Source: Ignavibacteria bacterium (lineage in GTDB: Bacteria; Bacteroidota; Ignavibacteria; Tepidaquicellales; Tepidaquicellaceae). Taken from it: a stretch of 64,000 nucleotides of DNA. Numbering within the stretch: the first letter of the stretch is position 1; each line of letters begins with the position of its first letter. Location: assembly GCA_041649015.1 (NCBI GenBank), contig JBAZNU010000003.1, positions 124,001-188,000 of the forward strand, in the 5' to 3' direction. Made by a program: the position numbers and the translations under genes. Shown piece by piece: positions 42,559-51,105 of the stretch. Below the pieces are notes generated by a model, which ran no database searches, was not told where the DNA came from, and worked only from the letters and a program-made list of their open reading frames with translations.

Positions 42559-45486
42559 TCACTCAGTTTCAATTTCATCAACAAAAATAAAAGCATCATC
42601 TCCAGCACCCGGGTGCCAAGCTGGAATTTTACCATAGTTAACAGCTGTAACTTTAATGTATCTTGCTTTGTGACTCTTATCAAGTTTTAAGATAAAATCT
42701 TTTATATTGATGTTCAAGTCCGTATCTAATATAGTGTTTTCGATTGACCCTATTTTCTGATAATTCATGTTATCGATTGAAGAATAAATATCGACGTACT
42801 TTGGCATCCATATCCAGCTTCTTGCGTCTTGAAGAAAACCTATGGAGATTTTACTAACATCATTTTCTTTTCCGAGGTCAACTACTGCTGAAAAATCCTG
42901 CCCCTGATAGCCCTGCCAGTTACCGAGCCGCCAATTCTTTTCTCCGCGTATATGGTCAATAAGGGCTTCCGGACCGCCGGCTGTGTATGACATGTTAGGA
43001 ACAGACAGTAATTGAACTTTGATATCTTTTAAAATTTTGTAATAAACAGAGCTTATGGTTTCACTTTTATTTCCCTTGCTATCTACAGCGTAAGCAGATA
43101 TTGAAGTGTTATCGATTATAGAAATGGGGTTTAAATATTCGGTAAACTGATTCGGAATTATATTATAATATATTTTCGCGTTTGGATAATTTACGAAAAG
43201 AGAAATACTTAGAGAGTCTTTAAATGTAAGACGACTTGTGTTTGTGTATGGAGATGGGATTATTTCATTATCAATAGGATTATCAGAGAGGAGATATTTA
43301 TTAACTCCGCCAGTGCCGAATGATTTAGAAGGAAAATTTTCCATGTCGAATGTGATTGTGCCGCCGCTGAAAATATCATCCCAGTTTATAAAGGGACGTT
43401 TGTCTTCGTTTGAAACATTTTGAATATAAATGTTTTCATCCGATTGGTTGTTAGTTTTTATCGTGAAAGTTTTTCCGTTTTCGAGATTTATCTTTACTTC
43501 GTCGAATATAGGGCTGCCGAAAAGAAACTTCCCTGAGCCGGGTGTTACAGGATAAAAACCCATTGCACTAAGAATATACCATGCTGACATTTGCCCGCAA
43601 TCTTCATTGCCTATGAGTCCATCGGGACTATCTTTATAAAACTCAGACATAATCTTTCTAACGATTTTTTGAGTTTTATGTGAGCTGTCAGTATAATTGT
43701 ATAGATATGCAATATGATGAGAGGGTTCGTTGCCGTGGGCGTACTGTCCGATGAGACCTGTTATGTCAACCTGTTCGCGTCCTGTTGTTTTTGTATCGGC
43801 AGAGAAAAGTTCATCGAGCTTCTTTTCGAGATTACCGTCAAGATAATCATTCAATTGTTTAATATCATGCGGGACATAGAAAGAATACTGCCACGAATTT
43901 GCTTCTGTGTAGTTATTATCAACGTCTGTTGGATTAAAAGGGTCTTTCCAACCGTTGTTGAATCGAGGCCGCATAAATCCTGTCTGGGGATCAAAAACAT
44001 TTTTATAAAACTGTGCTCGCTTTTCATATTCATCTTTATGAATATTTTCTTTAAGCGATTTTGCGAAATTTGCTATACACCAATCGTCGAAAGCATACTC
44101 AAGAGTTTTTGAGACAGACTCGTGCTCTTTATCGGCAGATATGAAGCCGTCGTTTCTATAATGCTGAAGCCCGTAAATATCGAGATTAGAGCTGTGCATC
44201 ATTGCCTTTAATGCGAGTTGTTTATCGAAATCAGTTATACCGCTATTGTAAGCATCGACAATTACCGGCACGGAATGATAGCCAATCATGCAATCTGTTT
44301 CATTCGCTCCAAGTTCCCAAACCGGAAGTCTTCCGCCCTGTTCGTATTGAAGCAAGAATGTTTTAATGAAATCGGCAGAGCGTTTTCTTTCGATAATGTT
44401 TAATAAAGGATGTAAAGCCCTGTACGTATCCCAGAGGGAAAAGACAGTATAATATTCATGATTAGCTTTGTGAACTTTAAAATCTCTTCCCAAATAAGAA
44501 CCATCAACATCGTTAAAAATATTCGGAGCTATTGCGGTGTGATACAAAGCAGTGTAGAAGATGCGGAGTTTATCTATATCTTTTGTCTTCACCTGAATTT
44601 TATTTAAATAATCATTCCAGAGTTCATTTGCATCTTTTCTGACCTTATCGAAATCTTTATTGCCGATTTCGGCTTCAAGATTAAGCTTTGCATTTTCTTC
44701 GCTAATAGCGGAGATGCCGACTTTTACAAGTAAGGGTTTTTGCGGGTTATCAAACTCGATGATTGCTTTTATGTTTTTTCCTTCTGCATAAGACTTTTCA
44801 GGAAGAAAATTATCATCTGAATATATACCTGCTCTTTTGAAATTGTCTGAGAATACAGCGTAGAAATATATACGCTGGTCTTGTGCCCAGGACTTTGACC
44901 GGCGGAAACCCGATACAGAATTATTGTTGACTATTTTAATATGAGATTCGAGAACTTCGTCGCGGTGCTTTAAATCGATAAAAACCTTTGCTTCATTACC
45001 TTCAGGGAAAGAATATTTGTGAAAACCAGCGCGGGTACTTGCAGTTAGCTCCGCTTTAATGTTAGATCGATTGAGTAGAACAGAATAATATCCCGGTTCG
45101 GCTAATTCGTTAAGATGAGAAAAAGATGAAGTAAAATTACGTATAGTATTTTTGTCAACTTCTATGAATTTATTATCAGTAAAAGGCATAAACAGGATAT
45201 CGCAATAATCGGGTACACCGGTGCCGCTAAGATGTGTGTGTGAGAATCCGTAAATAATGCTGTCGGAATAGTGATAACCCGAGCATCCGTCCCAGCCTTT
45301 AAGTCTTGTGTCAGGGCTGAGTTGTACCATACCAAAAGGGACGGTTGCTCCGGGGAACGTATGACCGTGACCTCCGGTACCGATAAAGGGATTGACGTAC
45401 TTAGTAAGATATAATTCATCTGATTCCTGAAAAGAAAAAGATGATAGAAAAACAAAAACCAAAGCTGGCAATATAAATCTTTTCAT
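42559..45486 (-). CDS. GH92 family alpha-mannosidase with C-terminal carbohydrate-binding domains
   Basis: A 975-residue exported enzyme (signal peptide about 20 residues). GH92 marks: VNPFIGTGGHGHTFPGATVP, SPDTRLKGWDGCSGYHYSD, HTHLSGTG and the catalytic block GNEDCGQMSAWYILSAMGFY (about residue 620; Glu as general acid). GH92 enzymes are calcium-dependent exo-alpha-mannosidases. After about residue 730 there is a chitobiase-C-like segment and an F5/8-type module (ALIDHIRGEKNWRLGNWQGY; ARYIKVTAVNYG). No T9SS tail, so probably periplasmic or surface-attached by other means. Confidence 0.93.
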   Translation of the reverse strand: MKRFILPALVFVFLSSFSFQESDELYLTKYVNPFIGTGGHGHTFPGATVPFGMVQLSPDTRLKGWDGCSGYHYSDSIIYGFSHTHLSGTGVPDYCDILFMPFTDNKFIEVDKNTIRNFTSSFSHLNELAEPGYYSVLLNRSNIKAELTASTRAGFHKYSFPEGNEAKVFIDLKHRDEVLESHIKIVNNNSVSGFRRSKSWAQDQRIYFYAVFSDNFKRAGIYSDDNFLPEKSYAEGKNIKAIIEFDNPQKPLLVKVGISAISEENAKLNLEAEIGNKDFDKVRKDANELWNDYLNKIQVKTKDIDKLRIFYTALYHTAIAPNIFNDVDGSYLGRDFKVHKANHEYYTVFSLWDTYRALHPLLNIIERKRSADFIKTFLLQYEQGGRLPVWELGANETDCMIGYHSVPVIVDAYNSGITDFDKQLALKAMMHSSNLDIYGLQHYRNDGFISADKEHESVSKTLEYAFDDWCIANFAKSLKENIHKDEYEKRAQFYKNVFDPQTGFMRPRFNNGWKDPFNPTDVDNNYTEANSWQYSFYVPHDIKQLNDYLDGNLEKKLDELFSADTKTTGREQVDITGLIGQYAHGNEPSHHIAYLYNYTDSSHKTQKIVRKIMSEFYKDSPDGLIGNEDCGQMSAWYILSAMGFYPVTPGSGKFLFGSPIFDEVKINLENGKTFTIKTNNQSDENIYIQNVSNEDKRPFINWDDIFSGGTITFDMENFPSKSFGTGGVNKYLLSDNPIDNEIIPSPYTNTSRLTFKDSLSISLFVNYPNAKIYYNIIPNQFTEYLNPISIIDNTSISAYAVDSKGNKSETISSVYYKILKDIKVQLLSVPNMSYTAGGPEALIDHIRGEKNWRLGNWQGYQGQDFSAVVDLGKENDVSKISIGFLQDARSWIWMPKYVDIYSSIDNMNYQKIGSIENTILDTDLNINIKDFILKLDKSHKARYIKVTAVNYGKIPAWHPGAGDDAFIFVDEIETE

Positions 45487-45633
45487 TGTGTTATTATAAG
45501 AATTAGTATTAATGTATAAATTATATATATAATGTTAAATTGCATTATTTGGTGGAAAGGGAGGATATAAGGCGAAAAACAGGGGTTATAAAATAGGGGC
45601 AAATAAAAAATCACGGGAACTTAATCCGCAATA

Positions 45634-45651
45634 TATATGTATATACATATA
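45634..45651. promoter_or_regulatory. Perfect 18-bp palindrome upstream of marR, candidate operator
   Basis: TATATGTATATACATATA reads identically on both strands and ends 14 bp before the marR start. Position and symmetry fit an autoregulatory MarR operator. The sequence is pure AT-rich apart from one G and one C, so chance is not excluded. Confidence 0.45.
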
Positions 45652-45665
45652 AAGCAGGAAAGAAT

Positions 45666-46136
45666 ATGAAATTAGAAGAAGAAATAAAACAGAAATCATT
45701 CAAGAATCCTTACCAGAAACTGATGGTAAATATATTGTACACAGGGAGTTGGTTGGAACTAATGGAAACGAACTATTTAAAAGCTCAAGGATTGACCCTG
45801 CCTCAATTCAATGTGTTAAGGATACTAAGGGGTCAGTTCCCGCAACCTGTGACAGTTAATGATATAATAGACAGGATGCTTGATAAATCTTCGAATGCAT
45901 CCAGAATTGTTGACAAACTTGTTGCAAAGAATCTGGCTGAAAGAAAAGTATGCAAGCAAGATAAACGAGCTGTTGACGTCATTATAACAAACAGGGGTCT
46001 GAAGGTATTATCTGAAATTGACAAAGAGCTTCCTAAATGGGAGAAAAGAATGAAATCTCTTTCCAGAGAAGAGGCGGACAAACTGAATCTTTTACTGGAT
46101 AAACTAAGGGATTGTCCTATAAAGGATTTGAAATGA
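45666..46136 (+). CDS. MarR family transcriptional regulator
   Basis: A 156-residue winged-helix regulator. LTLPQFNVLRILRG, TVNDIIDRMLDKSSNASRIV (recognition helix) and the wing AERKVCKQDKRAVDVIITNR are typical MarR. A dimer probably binds the palindrome at 45634-45651 and controls itself and the downstream yceI-thioredoxin-pirin genes. Ligand unknown; neighbours suggest a stress or redox signal. Confidence 0.92.
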   Translation: MKLEEEIKQKSFKNPYQKLMVNILYTGSWLELMETNYLKAQGLTLPQFNVLRILRGQFPQPVTVNDIIDRMLDKSSNASRIVDKLVAKNLAERKVCKQDKRAVDVIITNRGLKVLSEIDKELPKWEKRMKSLSREEADKLNLLLDKLRDCPIKDLK

Positions 46137-46170
46137 CAAATTATATAAACTAAAATAAAACCAAAACAAT

Positions 46171-46833
46171 ATGAAGAAAAACTTATTTAAATTAACGCTG
46201 ATAATAATTACAGCCTCAGCATTCATAATCACAGGATGCGGAAAATCAGAGAAAGACGTTAAAGTCGGTGAAAAGCAGACGGCAGGTGAAACCAAAGGAA
46301 AATCGCTTGTTGTTAGCACGACTGACAGCAAGGTAAACTGGCTGGGAAAAAAAGTTACAGGACAGCATAACGGCACTATTAATATACTAAAAGGTGAAGT
46401 AATGGTTGACAACGGAAAAATAACCGGCGGTAAGATTGAGATAGATATGAAAACGATAAAAAATCTTGACCTGACAGATGCAGAATTAAATGCAAAATTA
46501 GTAGGTCACTTATCATCCGCAGATTTTTTTGAGGTTGAAAAATACCCGACATCAAAATTGGAGATAGTTAAAGTAGAGGAATTGAAGGATGCAACAAAGC
46601 CAAATGTTAATTCAACTGTAACGGCAAACCTTACTATGAAAGATGTAACAAAAAGCATTACGTTTCCTGCAGAAATCAAGATAGAAAACGGTGTTTTGAC
46701 AGCGAAGGCAGATTTTGATGTTGACAGAACAGACTGGAATGTAAAATATGGTTCAGGGAAATTCTTTGATAACCTTGGCGACAAGATGATTAATGACAAG
46801 TTCAACCTGAATATTTCAATATTAGCAAAGTAA
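46171..46833 (+). CDS. YceI family lipoprotein
   Basis: A 220-residue lipocalin-like YceI protein, with lipobox ITGC (Cys about 23), a Lys/Glu-rich spacer and the YceI domain (SKVNWLGKKVTGQHNGTINI; FDVDRTDWNVKYGSGKFFDN near the end; HLSSADFFEVEKYPTSKLE). YceI barrels bind isoprenoid-like lipids, and the gene is often found with MarR and pirin genes. A hairpin follows it, so part of the transcript may stop there. Confidence 0.92.
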   Translation: MKKNLFKLTLIIITASAFIITGCGKSEKDVKVGEKQTAGETKGKSLVVSTTDSKVNWLGKKVTGQHNGTINILKGEVMVDNGKITGGKIEIDMKTIKNLDLTDAELNAKLVGHLSSADFFEVEKYPTSKLEIVKVEELKDATKPNVNSTVTANLTMKDVTKSITFPAEIKIENGVLTAKADFDVDRTDWNVKYGSGKFFDNLGDKMINDKFNLNISILAK

Positions 46834-46851
46834 TAATAAAACAGAACATTG

Positions 46852-46878
46852 AGGGAAGCCTTTTGAGGTTTCTCTTTG
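46852..46878 (+). terminator. Weak terminator-like hairpin after yceI
   Basis: AGGGAAGCC (46852-46860) pairs with GGTTTCTCT (46867-46875) through seven Watson-Crick and two GU pairs, followed by TTGATTAAATT. Its short T-tract suggests attenuation rather than full stop. Confidence 0.5.
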
Positions 46879-46898
46879 ATTAAATTATAATAAAAATC

Positions 46899-47486
46899 AT
46901 GGCGTATAAATTTTCGGAAGAGTTTTTAATGAAGTCTTTATCATACGACGAATACATAAGACTGACGGACAGACTACTTTCAGAGGGAAAAACAACGGGT
47001 GAAAATCAGGAACCAGAAATGATTGAATATACGAAGCTTAATGCACAAAGGATGAACAGGATTTACAAAACATCGGAAGTAAAAAAAGAGTTCAAGGATG
47101 TACTCAAAGAAAATCAGCACTGGGTATTAATAACTGAACCATGGTGCGGTGATGCAGCAAATTCAGTTCCTGTTATTGCAAAGATTGCAGAGAGTTCTGA
47201 TAAAGTAAAGTTGCACATACTATTCAGAGATGAGAACCCGGACGTTATGAATGAGTATCTAACAAACGGGTCTAAATCAATTCCTATGCTTATAATACTG
47301 GATGAAAATTATGAAGAAAAGCACGTATGGGGACCGCGTCCTGCAGAGATTCAAAACATGGTTCTCGAGTTTAAAAAGTCGGGAGAGTTTAATATGGATG
47401 AGTTGAAGAAAAATCTTCAGCTATGGTATTTTAACGACAAGACACATTCAACACAGAAAGAAATAATAGAATTACTAAAGAAATGA
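46899..47486 (+). CDS. Thioredoxin family protein (single-cysteine active site)
   Basis: A 195-residue cytosolic protein of the Thioredoxin_9-like group. The active-site region reads TEPWCGDAANSVPVIAKIAE: only the first Cys of the usual CxxC is kept. cis-Pro follows in SKSIPMLIILDENYEE. It may act as a monothiol or as a bacilliredoxin-like protein; this is inference. Its last 4 bp overlap pirin (ATGA), indicating coupling. Confidence 0.82.
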   Translation: MAYKFSEEFLMKSLSYDEYIRLTDRLLSEGKTTGENQEPEMIEYTKLNAQRMNRIYKTSEVKKEFKDVLKENQHWVLITEPWCGDAANSVPVIAKIAESSDKVKLHILFRDENPDVMNEYLTNGSKSIPMLIILDENYEEKHVWGPRPAEIQNMVLEFKKSGEFNMDELKKNLQLWYFNDKTHSTQKEIIELLKK

Positions 47487-48196
47487 TTACAACAATACAT
47501 AAAGCTGATACAAGAGGATTTGCCGACCATGGATGGCTGAAAACAAACCATACATTCAGTTTTGCATCGTATTATAATGAGAGCAGAATGAATTTCGGAA
47601 TGCTTAGAGTTCTTAATGACGATATAGTAGAAGGCGGAATGGGATTCGGGAGACATCCTCATAACAACATGGAAATAGTCTCAATTCCTATTTCAGGTGC
47701 GCTTGAACACAAGGATTCTATGGGGCATGTAGAAGTGATAAAAGAGGGTGAAGTGCAGATAATGTCAGCAGGTACCGGAGTGATGCATTCTGAATACAAT
47801 CACTCAAAGACGAAAGAGGTTAACTTTCTGCAGATATGGGTATTACCCAAAGAGCAAAACATAAAACCAAGGTACGAACAGAAAAGTATTAACGATTCTG
47901 ATGCGAAGAATAAGTTTTTAACCATAGTATCACCCGATGAAAACGATGACAATGCTGTTTGGATAAACCAGGATGCATATTTCTCGATTACTAAGTTAGA
48001 CGCTGATACAGAAGTCAGTTACGATATAAAGCAGGAAGGAAACGGAGTGTATTTTTTCGTGATTGAGGGAGATGTTACTTCTGACGGAAATGAACTCGGA
48101 AGAAGGGACGGTATAGGAATTGAAGGCGCAGAGAAAATAAAAATCAAATCAAACTCTGACAGCCGCTTGCTTTTGATAGAAGTACCGATGAGATAA
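47483..48196 (+). CDS. Pirin family protein
   Basis: A 237-residue bicupin. The metal-site cluster is in FGRHPHNNMEIVSIPISGAL and GTGVMHSEYNHSK (His, His, His and Glu ligands), matching pirin/YhhW-type proteins, some of which have quercetinase activity. Last gene of the marR-yceI-thioredoxin-pirin set. It converges with the decayed type III PKS, whose remnant begins 4 bp past the pirin stop. Confidence 0.93.
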   Translation: MITTIHKADTRGFADHGWLKTNHTFSFASYYNESRMNFGMLRVLNDDIVEGGMGFGRHPHNNMEIVSIPISGALEHKDSMGHVEVIKEGEVQIMSAGTGVMHSEYNHSKTKEVNFLQIWVLPKEQNIKPRYEQKSINDSDAKNKFLTIVSPDENDDNAVWINQDAYFSITKLDADTEVSYDIKQEGNGVYFFVIEGDVTSDGNELGRRDGIGIEGAEKIKIKSNSDSRLLLIEVPMR

Positions 48197-48199
48197 AAT

Positions 48200-48711
48200 C
48201 AATAGCCCAATTGCTTCAGGATTTGATTTTGCAATTATGTTTGCCTTTGCAAGCCCTCTAACACCTCCTGCACAGCCGAGTCCCCAAAGCGGATAACGGT
48301 AAACGTTTGGATTAAGTCTGAGAAAATTAATAAGCAGAGCATCTAATGATGGTGTGCTCAAACCGGTTGTATTGACGAGAATAATATCGGTGATATCTTT
48401 GAAGCTGACGCCTGCAATTGACAAGTTTTTCATGAATGGCTCCCGCATACAATCCAACGCGATAGTTTTAAACAAATTATTTTTCTTGGTAAAAGATTTA
48501 TCGCTTTGAAAAAAATCTATGAGAATACAAAAGTTTCTTTCCTTGATACCTGAATTGTCGAAAACTCAAGCAGCTTTTCCTAATTCGGCAGAACATCACC
48601 GAACAGAAATTTAGAGAAGGTTTTTGTTTCACCCTGCAGCAGCATACAATTGAAATCGGTTTTATGAATACTAAGAATTGTGCCCAAATAATTTTTAGTA
48701 TGAAAACACAT
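48200..48711 (-). pseudogene. Decayed type III polyketide synthase (chalcone/stilbene synthase-like), N-terminal half
   Basis: Reading the minus strand from ATG 48711: YLGTILSIHKTDFN, TFSKFLFGDVLPN, then TAG (48582-48580), EKLLEF, a frame change near 48560-48566, and FDNSGIKERNFC, IDFFQSDKSFTKKNNLFKTI, ILVNTTGLSTPSLDALLINF, PLWGLGCAGGVRGLAKANII. This is a type III PKS N-terminal half with the catalytic Cys (GLGCAGG) kept. A nonsense codon, a two-base-type frameshift and truncation at pirin (the remaining ~200 residues are absent) show it is not functional. Only the in-frame 3' piece (48149-48475) is open. Confidence 0.85.
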
Positions 48712-48752
48712 AAACCCTCTTATAAATTGCAGGCCAGCTTAGCCCCACAATT

Positions 48753-48774
48753 ACCGGTTTTTATTATAACCGGT
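48753..48774. other. Hairpin between the repeat-protein gene and the PKS remnant
   Basis: Arms ACCGGTT (48753-48759) and AACCGGT (48768-48774). There is no clear T-run on either side, so a weak terminator for the 48788 gene is only possible. Confidence 0.35.
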
Positions 48775-48787
48775 TTAAAGCCTTAAA

Positions 48788-49069
48788 CTACTTTTTCTTT
48801 TTAGCAGTTTTCTTTGCTTTTTCTTTTTCCTTTTTGAGTCTTAATGCTCTTTCCTTTGCCCGCTGGATGGTGCGTTCGCGGTACTCGGGGTCATTGTAAT
48901 ATCTGTTACGAGCATTTTCCAGAGTCATTTTCTTGTACTCAGGGTCATTATGGTATTTTTCCCTGTAATACTTTTTTAGTTTTTCTCTGTACTCTTTGTC
49001 CTTTCTGTATTTCTCCCGCACCTTTCTGCGGATTTCTTCCCGGTTTTCATAATAATAATTTTCAGCCAT
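48788..49069 (-). CDS. Small highly charged protein with three 18-residue repeats
   Basis: A 93-residue protein made almost entirely of Lys, Arg, Glu and Tyr. Residues 18-35, 36-53 and 54-71 are tandem 18-residue units (REKYRKDKEYREKLKKYY, REKYHNDPEYKKMTLENA, RNRYYNDPEYRERTIQRA) sharing the core Y-x-x-D-x-E-Y, followed by a poly-Lys tail. It is predicted helical. Such basic repeats suggest nucleic-acid contact; this is inference. No family is recognised. Confidence 0.55.
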   Translation of the reverse strand: MAENYYYENREEIRRKVREKYRKDKEYREKLKKYYREKYHNDPEYKKMTLENARNRYYNDPEYRERTIQRAKERALRLKKEKEKAKKTAKKKK

Positions 49070-49339
49070 GATACTATTATTTTTATTTATGAAAAAATAA
49101 GTTTGTGTTTTTATTTAAAGAACGACATACACAAAAATCGGTTAAACCTAAAACTAATTTTTCTTGTTATAATGTGTAATTATTCAAATCAAGAAAAATC
49201 ACGCTCAATAATATAATAAAAGATTTTTTTAAATAAAAGCAAGAAAAAAATTGTTTTAAAACATTTTAAATTTACGTATACGGATAAAACAAAAATATAC
49301 TGGGACTCTCAATATGAAGAGAACAAAGCAAGCTGGGAT

Positions 49340-49864
49340 ATGGGTTATGTTTCCACACCTCTCAAGGAGTACATAGACCAGATAACGAACAAGAACCTGA
49401 AAGTACTAATACCGGGTGCGGGAAACGCACATGAGGCGGAATACATGCATCTGCAAGGATTTCGTAATGTTCATGTTCTTGATGTATCAGAAGAAGCTCT
49501 CAAAAATTTTAAGGGCAGGTTTTCGGATTTTCCCGATGCCCATATTGTGTGCGGTGATTTTTTCTCGCATGAAGGCAATTACGACCTGATACTCGAGCAG
49601 ACCTTTTTCTGCGCAATAGATCCTTCGGACAGGAAAAGATATTCCGATAAGATATACAACCTGCTGAAAGAAAACGGCAAATTAGCGGGAGTTCTTTTTA
49701 ATCATGAGTTTGATAAAGCAGGACCTCCTTTCGGGGGTACTGAAAAAGAATACCGAAAATACTTCGGCTTGCGGTTTGAATATAAAGTATTTGAGACGTC
49801 TTACAATTCTATTAAACCGAGAGCGGGTCGGGAGCTTTTTATGATACTGGTGAAGAAGAATTAA
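49340..49864 (+). CDS. TPMT-family SAM-dependent methyltransferase (N-terminus probably extends upstream)
   Basis: At least 174 residues of a thiopurine-methyltransferase-like protein: LIPGAGNAHEAEYMHLQGF (SAM site), VHVLDVSEEALKNF, ICGDFF-like VCGDFFSHEGNYDLILEQTF, FCAIDPSDRK, AGPPFGGTEKEY and the closing ETSYNSIKPRAG. Family similarity continues upstream in the same frame to about 49295 (YWDSQYEENKASWDMG), but no ATG, GTG or TTG lies between there and the TAA near 49220. So the protein either starts at a rare codon such as ATT 49250 or has lost its first codon. The acceptor is unknown. Confidence 0.82.
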   Translation: MGYVSTPLKEYIDQITNKNLKVLIPGAGNAHEAEYMHLQGFRNVHVLDVSEEALKNFKGRFSDFPDAHIVCGDFFSHEGNYDLILEQTFFCAIDPSDRKRYSDKIYNLLKENGKLAGVLFNHEFDKAGPPFGGTEKEYRKYFGLRFEYKVFETSYNSIKPRAGRELFMILVKKN

Positions 49865-49959
49865 AAGATTGTCACGAATTATTTAAGTAAATTGATTAAA
49901 ATTGTTTTTTAGCACTAATTAAATTATTTTAGTTTACTTAATAATTAAATCAAATCTTT

Positions 49960-51105
49960 ATGAAAAATAAAGCAACTATTTTCGTTTGTTTAATACTGGC
50001 TGCAACAGCCGCCTTCTTTATCATTTCCTGTAATACTAATGACAGCAACGTGATAAAGATAGGGCAATTCGCTTCATTAACGGGAAGCGAAGCGACGTTT
50101 GGAATAAGTTCTGATAACGGTATTAAACTTGCGGTTGAAGAGATAAATAATTCAGGCGGTGTGCTCGGAAAAAGAATAGAACTAATAACAGAGGACAACC
50201 AAGGTAAGCCAAATGAAACACAGACTGTAGTGCAGAAATTAATAAACAGGGATAAAGTAGTAGGCATTATAGGAGAAGTTGCTTCATCGAGGAGCAAGGC
50301 GGCTGCACCGATATGCCAGAATGCAAAGATTCCGATGATAACGCAGGCATCGACGAACCCAGAAGTAACCGCCATAGGTGATTACATATTCAGAGTATGT
50401 TTCATTGACCCATTTCAGGCAACGGTAATGAGCAAGTTTGCATTGAACTCGATGAAAGTAAAGAAAATTGCTTTGTTAATAGACCAGCGGAATGCATATT
50501 CGACGGGACTTGCGGAGAATTTCAAGAGGACATTCATAGAAATGGGAGGCGAGATAGTTGAAGAGCAGAAGTATTCGGCGGGTGATAAAGATTTCAAAGC
50601 ACAGTTGACAGCGATAAAGTACAAAAATCCAGAAGCGATATTTATTCCCGGTTATTATACGGATGTTGGATTGATGGCGATACAAGCAAGAGAAATTGGT
50701 TTGAATGTGCCGTTGTTTGGGTCAGACGGCTGGGAATCTGACAAACTGACAGAAGGAAAAGCAAAGGACGCATTAGAGGGAAGCTTCTTTTCAACTCACG
50801 TATCATCTGAAGACCCGAATCCATTAATACAGAATTTTATAAAGAAGTACAGAGAAAAATATAAATCTGAACCTGATGCATTCTCATTTCTTGGATACGA
50901 TGCAATGATGCTGATGGCAGATGCAGTAAAGAGAGCAGGTTCAACGGACGGAGACAAGATAAGGCAAGAACTTTCAAAGACGAGTAACTTCAAGGGAGTT
51001 ACAGGAAACATTTCGATAAATGAGCAGAGGAATGCAATAAAGCCGGCAGTAGTGCTTGAGATAAAGGACGGCAAGTTCAGGTATAAAGAGACAATAGCTC
51101 CATGA
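49960..51105 (+). CDS. livJ: Branched-chain amino acid-type ABC transporter substrate-binding lipoprotein
   Basis: A 381-residue type I periplasmic binding protein with lipobox (FIISC, Cys about 24). The family opening IGQFASLTGSEATFGISSDN and GIKLAVEEINNSGGVLGKRI, and later FSFLGYDAMMLMADAVKRAG, match LivJ/LivK/UrtA-like proteins. Substrate may be a branched-chain or other amino acid or an amide. Its end overlaps livH by 4 bp (ATGA). Confidence 0.88.
   Translation: MKNKATIFVCLILAATAAFFIISCNTNDSNVIKIGQFASLTGSEATFGISSDNGIKLAVEEINNSGGVLGKRIELITEDNQGKPNETQTVVQKLINRDKVVGIIGEVASSRSKAAAPICQNAKIPMITQASTNPEVTAIGDYIFRVCFIDPFQATVMSKFALNSMKVKKIALLIDQRNAYSTGLAENFKRTFIEMGGEIVEEQKYSAGDKDFKAQLTAIKYKNPEAIFIPGYYTDVGLMAIQAREIGLNVPLFGSDGWESDKLTEGKAKDALEGSFFSTHVSSEDPNPLIQNFIKKYREKYKSEPDAFSFLGYDAMMLMADAVKRAGSTDGDKIRQELSKTSNFKGVTGNISINEQRNAIKPAVVLEIKDGKFRYKETIAP

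Noticed and set aside
48149..48475. Intact small gene on the minus strand
   Set aside because: It is the in-frame piece of the broken type III PKS running into antisense of pirin; upstream homologous sequence has a stop and a frame change.
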